64,000 nt of DNA from Capra hircus (lineage: Eukaryota; Chordata; Mammalia; Artiodactyla; Bovidae), in NCBI RefSeq assembly GCF_001704415.2, contig NC_030811.1, positions 79,936,069 to 80,000,068 of the forward strand, given 5' to 3'. The number at the start of each line of letters is the position of its first letter. Position 1 is the first letter of the stretch. Position numbers and translations under genes: made by a program. Below the pieces are notes generated by a model, which worked only from the letters and a program-made list of their open reading frames with translations, had not been told where the DNA came from and made no database searches. Below are positions 38,801-47,800 of this stretch, piece after piece.

Positions 38801-41800
38801 TCACAGCATGCCAGGCCTCCCTGTCCATTACCAACTCCCGGAATTCACTCAAATTCACGTCCATCGAGTCAGTGATGCCATCCAGCCATCTCATCCTCTG
38901 TCGTCCCCTTCTCCTCCTGCCCCCAATCCCTCCCAGCATCACAGTCTTTTCCAATGAGTCAACTCTTCCCATGAGGTGGCCAAAGTACTGGAGCTTCAGC
39001 TTTAGCATCATTCCTTCCAAAGAAATCCCAGGGCTGATCTCCTTCAGAATGGACTGGTTGGATCTCCTTGCTGTCCAAGGGACTCTCAAGAGTCTTCTCC
39101 AGCACCACAGTTCAAAAGCATCAGTTAAGAAGTGCAATTATAAAAAGCTAAATCAAATACCATGAAGTGAGCTTTCAGTTGCTAAGAAGCAGAAAGTGAA
39201 AGTCACTCAGTCACGTCTGACTTTTTGTGACCCCATGGACTATACAGTCCATGGAATTCTCCAGGCCAGAATACTGAAATGGGTAGCTGTTCCCTTCTCC
39301 AGCAGATCTTCCCAACCCAGGGATTGAACCCAGGTCTCCCGTATTGCAGGCACATTCTTTGCCAGTTGAGTCACCAGGGAAGCCCAAGACTACTTCAGTG
39401 GGTAGCCTATGCCTTCTCTTGGGGATCTTCCCAACCAAGAATCGAACCGGGGTCTCCTGCATTGCAGGTGGATTCTTTACCAACTGAGCTATTAGGGAAG
39501 CCCCGAAGAACAGTATAATGTTTATAAAGTCAGTTAGGCAATACTTTATAGGAAAGTAATATAATAAAGATGAAAAATGTTAAATACAAAGTTAGATAAA
39601 AGGTAGGGAATAGAAAGCAAACATAGGAAGTGTTTACTTTTGCAAATGTGCTGATGAATTTTGCATGTTTACTTAATTTTCTACTTTACTTAATTTTTAA
39701 CACTCGTAGAAAAAAACCAGCAAAACCATTGTTAACTTTGCTTTGTAGTGCGCTTTGAGTCATGAAGTGTATGAAGAAATTCTTTTCTAAGTAGTTCTTT
39801 CTTCCAATAAGTTGTCAAGTGTACCAATACCACTAACTCTAGTAGTTTCATAAGCATAAACTTCATACTGTACCCTCAGATAGAGACAGAAATACGCTGT
39901 TGTTTAGTCACTAAGTTCTATCTGACTCTCTTGCAACCCGATGGACTGTAGCCCTCCAGGTTCCCCTGTCCATGGGATTTCCCAGGCTAGAATGCTGGAG
40001 TGGGCTACCATTTCCTTCTCCAGGGGGTCTTCCTGACCCTGGGATCAAACCTGTGTCTCCTGGACTGCAGGCAGATTCTTTACCACTGAGCCACCTGGGA
40101 AGCTGAAATATACTGTGCTTCTCCTAAATAGTAAAGGGGTCTTTATGGGTTTAAGAAAAAATTAAACATTGTTTTGTCCAAAACTAAGAAACAAAGATAT
40201 TTTTTTAAAAAGCAGGTAGAAGTGAAGTGAAGTGAAGTCGCTCAGTCGTGTCCGACTCTTTGCGACCCCATGGGCTGTAGCCTACCAGGCTCCTCTGTCC
40301 ATGAGATTTTCCAGGCAATAGCCCTGGAGTGGATTGCCATTTCCTTCTCCAGGGGATCTTCCCAACCCAGGGATCGAACCCGGGTCTCCTGCATTGTAGA
40401 CAGACGCGTTACCATCTGAGCAACCAGGGAAGTGGACTTATTAATGATAATAACATAAATACATGAGCATCAGGCACAAAGTTAAAAGAAAGAAGAAAAT
40501 AGCAAAATTAACTAGGAGCAAAGGTTGATTAGACAGGCCAGGGTCTCTGATGAAACCCTGTGAGAGAGATTCTTGGTTACTGCACTAGGAAAAGAGACTA
40601 ATGAAAAGGCTCTAAGGAGTTTTAATCATGATTCTGAAATACTTCCTCTACCTTCTTCAACAAACTTAAAGAGATATAAACTGATAATATTGATTTACAT
40701 TTGGATGTACTAAAGAACGAGAGCCTGGCTAACATCAGTTATCTTATGATCATGACCCACTATAATTGCTGGTCTCTATGACATAATCTTCAATGATATT
40801 TCATGATTTTTTTTTTTTTACAGATTTTCAATACATTCTTTTCTTTTATGACTAAGGTGTTGGGAAGGTAGTCATAGACAATGCCCATTTAGGAACAATC
40901 TTGGGAATTTAAGCTAATTTTCAATTTTCCATACTCTTAATATCATGATCTAATTCACTGCAATCATCTGTTGCATTTCACTTATCACAAGAGTGGAAGT
41001 GTAATGTAATAAGATCACAAGGTTAGTGCAGTTACCAAAAAAGAGCATGTATTCATAATTGAAGGATAGGTTTTACTGTTTTGAACAAACACATTCAGTG
41101 GTGGCTCATTTTGGTGATATTCATTTGTGGAGTAAATGGAGGAACTGTCTAGCTATTTCTTCTTATATCCACTGTATGCCATGGATTATAACTATAGTGT
41201 TCACTTGCTAAGTTGTGTCCGACTCTTTGCAATCCTATGAACTATAGCCTGCCAGGCTCCTCTGTCCATGGGATTTCCCAGGCAAGAATACTGGAGTGGG
41301 TTACCATTTCCTTCTCCACGGGGTCTTCCTGACCTAGGGATCGGATCCACATATCTTGGTTGGCAGACAGATTCGTTACCACTGAGCCACCTGGGAAGCC
41401 CTCATAACCATAGCAGAGATTCAATAAACTCTATAAATGTCCTTTTTAGTTTCATGTGTGCTTTCCCCAACATATTCAGGAAATTCTATTTAGTGAGAGA
41501 ATTAAATAAATGACTTAAAAATATTAATCTGCTGTTAGGGCAGACGAATGAATCACTATTTAAGGTAAGAACAACATTTACCAAACAGGAGTTCCAAATG
41601 AACCTCAAGGTAAGAAAAGTGCTACTCTACATATATGGTAGGGATTTCAAAAAGTAAACACAATCACAGTTTTAACAACCTGTGGTTTTGCCATTGTACA
41701 CATTTTAAACTTTATTTTTAAGGGGTAGGAAAAGTTAATATGAATGGATACCAGTGAATGTGTATAGACTTGTTGAATACGGTAGCTACTAGCCATATTC

Positions 41801-44800
41801 ACACTTAAGCAGCCAGAACAAATAGAGATAGGCTGTAAGTAAATATTAGATCTGGAGTTTTGTTAATTATTATGTTGATTACAAGTTTAAATTATATTTT
41901 GGATATGGTGGGTGATATAAAATATACCTGATACTTGTTTTATTTTTTAAATGTGGCTACTGGAGAATATCAATGTTATATGTACAGTTTGCATATTTCT
42001 CTTAACCAAGCTAAAGTCAAGATTTCCAGATTTTTCTAGGACACATACTCCACCTAATCCCTTGCCGTTGGCTTGATTTCTAAATAGACGGAGCCACATT
42101 TCCACCTTTCATTGAGAAGACTCAGGTACTACGATTCTTTTCCGCTGACATTTGCAGGTAAGACAGTCACTGATACAGTTCTGTAAGTCAGAATTCTTTC
42201 ACCAAGTGACAAAACACAGACCCAGAAGTTCATACTTAATAATCATAATATTTGAGAAAAATAAAATATATTCTTGATGTATTGAAAATAAATACAGAAT
42301 TCATATGTTAATAAGCTTTTTAAAAAATTGAAAGTTGTAGAAGAATATTTTGCATAATGCAAATCATTTTCTTCTTTTTCATTTCTAAGCAAGACATTCT
42401 CTTTCTTTTGCTAAACTAGTAAAATGGTAGGGCATGGCCCCACCATAGCAGCCTCATTCTCAGTGTGTTCACAGCATCCTCACAGACATCAAGGAACAGA
42501 TTGTTCTTACAGAAAATCAATAAGGCAACAGAGATACTAAATGACACAACAGAGCAATTAGACTTAATTGATATTTTTAGAACATTACATCCTAAGATAA
42601 CCAGACTACTGTGTATTCATTTCAAGTGCACATGGAACATTCTAAAGGGCAGACCACAAACTAAGACATATAATAAGCTCCAAAAAATGTAACAATTTCT
42701 AAGATGCTTAGAAATTACTTTAAGCATCTTTTATGACCACAATGGCACAAAACTAGAAATCAACCACAAAAAGAGAAATGAGAAAAAATGATTACATGGA
42801 GACTAAACAACATGCTACTAAAAAAAAAAAATCTATGATGAAATCAGAGGAGATTAAAAATACCTTGAGACTAATGACAATGAAAATATAACCAAACAAA
42901 GTCTATGAGATGCAGCAACTGCAGTCATAAGAGGGATGTTTATAGCAATACAGGTCTCCCTCAAAAATCAGGAAAGTCTAAAACAAAGTAACTTATCTAG
43001 AATACACTCACACAATATACACAAAAATAAATGCAAAATGGCCTAAAAACCTAGATATAAGAAACAACACCGTAAAACTCCTAGAAAAGGACCTAGGCAA
43101 AATATTCTCTGACATAAATAGCAGCAATGTTTTCTTAGGTTAGTGCGCCAGGGCAATAGAAATAAAAGCAAAAACAAACAGATAAGACCTAATAAAACTC
43201 AGAAGCTTTTGCATAGCAAAGGAAACCACAAACAAAATCTAAAAAGGACTTACAGCCTGGGAAAAATTATTCACAATCAATCAAACTCAAAAGGGTTTAG
43301 TCTCCAAGAGATACAAACAGCTGACACAGCTCAATATCAAAACAACAACAACAATCCAATCAAAAAATGGGCCGAAGACCTAAATAGACATTTCTCCAAA
43401 GAAGACATACAGATGACTAATAGGCATGTGAAAAAAATGTTCAACATTGCTAGTTAGCAGAGAAATGCAAATCAAAACTTCAGTGAGGTATCAACTTCAC
43501 ACCAGTCAGAATGATCATCATCAAAGCAGCTACAAATAAATTCTGGAGAGGATGTGGAGGAAAAGGAACCCTTCCGTACTGTTGATGAGAATGTAAACTG
43601 GTGCAGCAGTTTTGGAAAACAGAATGGAGGTTCCTTAAAAAATATAAATAGAGTTGCCAGCAATCTTACTCCTGAACATATACCCAGAAAAGACAAAAAC
43701 TCTAATTAGAAAAGGTATATGCACCCCAGTTTCTCAGCAGCACTATTTATAACAGGCAAGATATGCAAACAACCTAAATGCCCATTAACAGCTGAATGGA
43801 TAAAGACCTGGTGTACATATACAATGGACCATTACTCAAGACATAAAAAGAATGAAATAATGCCATTTACAGCAACATGGATGAATCTACTGATTACCAT
43901 ATTAAGTGAAGTAAGTCAGAGAAAGACAAATATCATATGATGTCACTTCTTTGTGGAATCTTAAAAATGGTACAAATAAACTCATTTACAAAACAGAAAC
44001 AGTTTCACAGACATAGAACATCAACTGACAGTTGCCAAAGGTGAAAGTGGAAGAGGGATAAACTAGGAGTCTGGAATTGACATAGACATACCACTCTATA
44101 TAAAATAAACAACAAGGTCCTAGGGTAAACCACAGGAACTATACTCCATACCTTGCAATAACCTATAATGGAAAAGAATCTGAAAAAGAATGCGAAACTC
44201 TTTTGCAACCTCATGGATTGTAGCCCTCTGTCCAGGGAATTCTTCAGGCAAGAATACTGGAGTGGATTGCCATTTCCTCCTCCAGGGGATCTTCCCAACC
44301 CAGAGATCAAACCCAGGTCTCCTGTACTGCAGGCAGATTTTTTACCACCTGAGCCACAAGGGAAGCCCAGTTGTATAAATATTTAATTTACAGAAGAAAG
44401 TAGCTCTGAAAATGCCTTCAATATAACTACTCCATAGTAATTTTGAAACAAAAATTATTTTCTGAAGAGTTTGAAAACAAAGGTAAAAATAGTTCATACT
44501 CAGGTAGGTATTGAGCCTTGGTGTGTCATAAAATGGGCTTCCCTGGTGGCTCAGACAGATCTGCCTGCAATGCAGGAGACTTGGGTTCGATCCCTGAGTT
44601 GGGAAGATGCCCTGGAGAAAGGAATAGCTACCCACTACAGTATTCTTGCCTGAAAGAATTCCATGGACAGAGGATTACAAGAACTTTTTTTCTAGGGAAT
44701 TAAGCAAGAATTCTAACAAGATTATATCCAGATTTTCTAATTTAAAGCAACAATATAAATTAATTTAATATAAATATAAAGAAAAAAGAATCTCCAGAAT

Positions 44801-47800
44801 GAGGTTCCCCAAATGAAGCTCTTTCTTATCTGTGTTTAGGTCATTTTACGCTGTGTTTGGAGCCGAAATTAATCTAAAAGGAATCCCTGTGTATAGATTT
44901 GTTCTTCCATCCAGGGTTTTTGCATCTCCACTTCAAAATCCAGACAACCATTGTTTCTGCACAGAAAAAATTATCTCCAAGGATTGCACCTTATATGGTG
45001 TGCTAGATATTAGCAAATGCAAAGAAGGTATGCAAAAGTTCTCATGTCACAATTCATGGCCTAATCTGCAATATTCTTTAAAATGTAAACTTCACTCAGG
45101 ATTCCTTTTCTACAAGAAATCTAAAGTGAGAAAGCAGTAAGGGCAGAAAGTAAGGGTAATAGTAGGACTTTTTCTTTCATTTCTGTCCCACTTTCAAGGC
45201 CCCAGTTGTTTCCGTGTTGCAAAATTTCATTTAGATAAAACCACACTGATACTTCCCTGAGCTACTTTGGAAAATGTCTCTTTAGGTCCTCTGCTCATTT
45301 TTTAATTGCGTTATTTTTTCAGTTGTGTGAATTCCTTGTATATTTTGTATGTTAATCATGCGTTTTGCAAATATTTTCTCCCACTCATTAGGCAGCCTTT
45401 CATTTTTGACGGTTTCCTTTTCTGTGCAGAAATCTCTGCTCCTTTTAGATATAGAGCAAAATGAAAATAATTCTCAGAATACTCTGAGCATCCCAACTTA
45501 TCTATCTGACATTTTTGTAACTTTTTTACACTAGGAAATGGTAAATAAAAGTAAGCATATTTCAAGATGTCTCTGAAACAAAAGTTGATTCAATCAATAA
45601 ATTGGGAGTCTCTCTCATTTTGCTTATCTTCATGTTGGAGTAGGTGAGAATAAAGAAAGAAAAGCCTAGTAGGTGATAATAAAGAAAGAAAAGCCTCTTA
45701 AATAAATTCTCAGAGACATATTACTGCCTGAAACATGAAGGTATATGGTTGTATTAATAACTATGTGTTCAGTAGCTAAGCTTTATATATTGAAAATAAA
45801 CACTTAAGGGATGAACAACAGAAGTTTATGTTTTATTTCTGATCAAAAGTGATCAGATGTAATACTTTTCCCTCACCCTTATCCCTCAATTTCTATTCAA
45901 GGCAACTCTATGTTTCTTTTTCTATTTTTTTAAGTTAAAAAGCTTTATTTTCAAGGAAATCTTTTCTGAGTGCTATATGAAATGAGGAAAATAATTTATC
46001 CCAAATGTTTCTTAAACACTGTTTTTCAGGAAGACCTGTGTACATTTCACTTCCTCATTTTCTACATGCAAGTCCTGAAATTGCAGAACCTATTGAAGGC
46101 TTAAGTCCAAATGAAGAGGAACACAGCACATACTTAGATGTTGAACCTGTAAGCAAATATATTATTGATCTGATTGGTTTAGTACATTTTACTGAAAGAA
46201 AAATTAAATTTTCTTCTTTCTGTTAATCATATTTATGATATTTATTATATCACAATGTAGATAAATTAATTTTTTTAGTGAATTATAGTTGATTTACAAT
46301 GCCATATAATTGCAGGTGTATAGCAAAGTGGTTTAGTCATATTTATATATATATGTATATATATATATTTCAGATTCTTTTCCCTTATTAAAAAATACTG
46401 AGTGTAGTTCCCTGTGGTATATAGTAGACTCTTGTTGGTTATCTAGTCTACATAGAGTGATGTGTGTATATTTACTTACTTTTACTTCAAGGAAAAAAAT
46501 GTTGGCTATCTTCCTATTGTTGCTTATGAAATGCCAAAGTAACTCTATTTTACTTTTTCAACATATAAAATTTTATAAGCATTTTTAATTGTTCATAATT
46601 CATGAATAGAAATGATGTTATTATTATAATTGACTTAAAACAATTTAGTATAAGTTACAATCTTATTCTCATTTTATACTTAACTGTGAATATTGCTTAT
46701 ATGAGGGGACACTGTAGATTACAAGGAACTAAAAGATTTTATGGGTATATGTGCATTTAAAGCAAGATATACTTAGCATCTAGAAAAATCTATTAGGTTT
46801 CCTGTACTGTAACAGTTTCAACTTTTAATTTATTTCAAATATTCTTTTCAAAAGTTAAATGGCATGCTAGAATTTTAGTAGCCACATTTCATTTTAAATA
46901 ATACTAGAAGTAATGCTGTAATTATACTGATGATACACAGGTTCTGACTGAATATATTTTTGACCATATATAGTTCAGGATTTAAACTGACTATATGAGT
47001 TCACTATTATTGTTGATTTCCCAAAACCAATCACAAAAATATCACAGATCTAACGAAAACCTTGATAGTAGTTTGGGCAAAGAAATTGTGTGTGTGTGCA
47101 TATATACACATGTGTGTATACACTCGTGCATATACACATAAAATGTAATTATGAAGTTTTATGTACATAATATTTAATATGTTCAATTAATTAATTTCAT
47201 AAGTTTTAAGTACTACAGTTTCACCTTAATTTCTATAACAATAAGTTTTGGATATTATAAATGAATTATTTAAAAGAAGTTGGTGATTATTTTAGTTTCT
47301 CTCTTTTTAGATAACTGGATTCACTTTACAATTTGCACAACGGCTGCAGATCAATATGCTAGTTAAGCCAGCAAAAAATATTGTGTGAGTCTCTTCAACA
47401 GGTTCATTAAATTTTTAGTATTTTCTTGTCAGAAAGTGAATATATGTATGAAATTAAGCAGAAATAGTACAAAATTAAAACTTCTCTTTGGCTTAATATC
47501 ATGAAATAATTACTAAATGCTTATAACTTTGTAATTTAGAATTATATCTAGTACCTATTGATATGGTATTTATACATATTCTGGTATTAGCATTTGGTGA
47601 CAATGCTCATTTTGCTAGTTGTCCAAATACTTCCATAACAGTTGTTTTTAAAATTCAAGTTTACTGGGTATAAATTATCAAAAGGGAAAATATATACTTA
47701 CAAAAAGTCAATCTGGTTAGAAATCTGTATTAGAAAGATTTATAGGAATGAAAGATATCTGAGAAACAGACATATTAAAATTTAAAGGATTCGTTATAGG

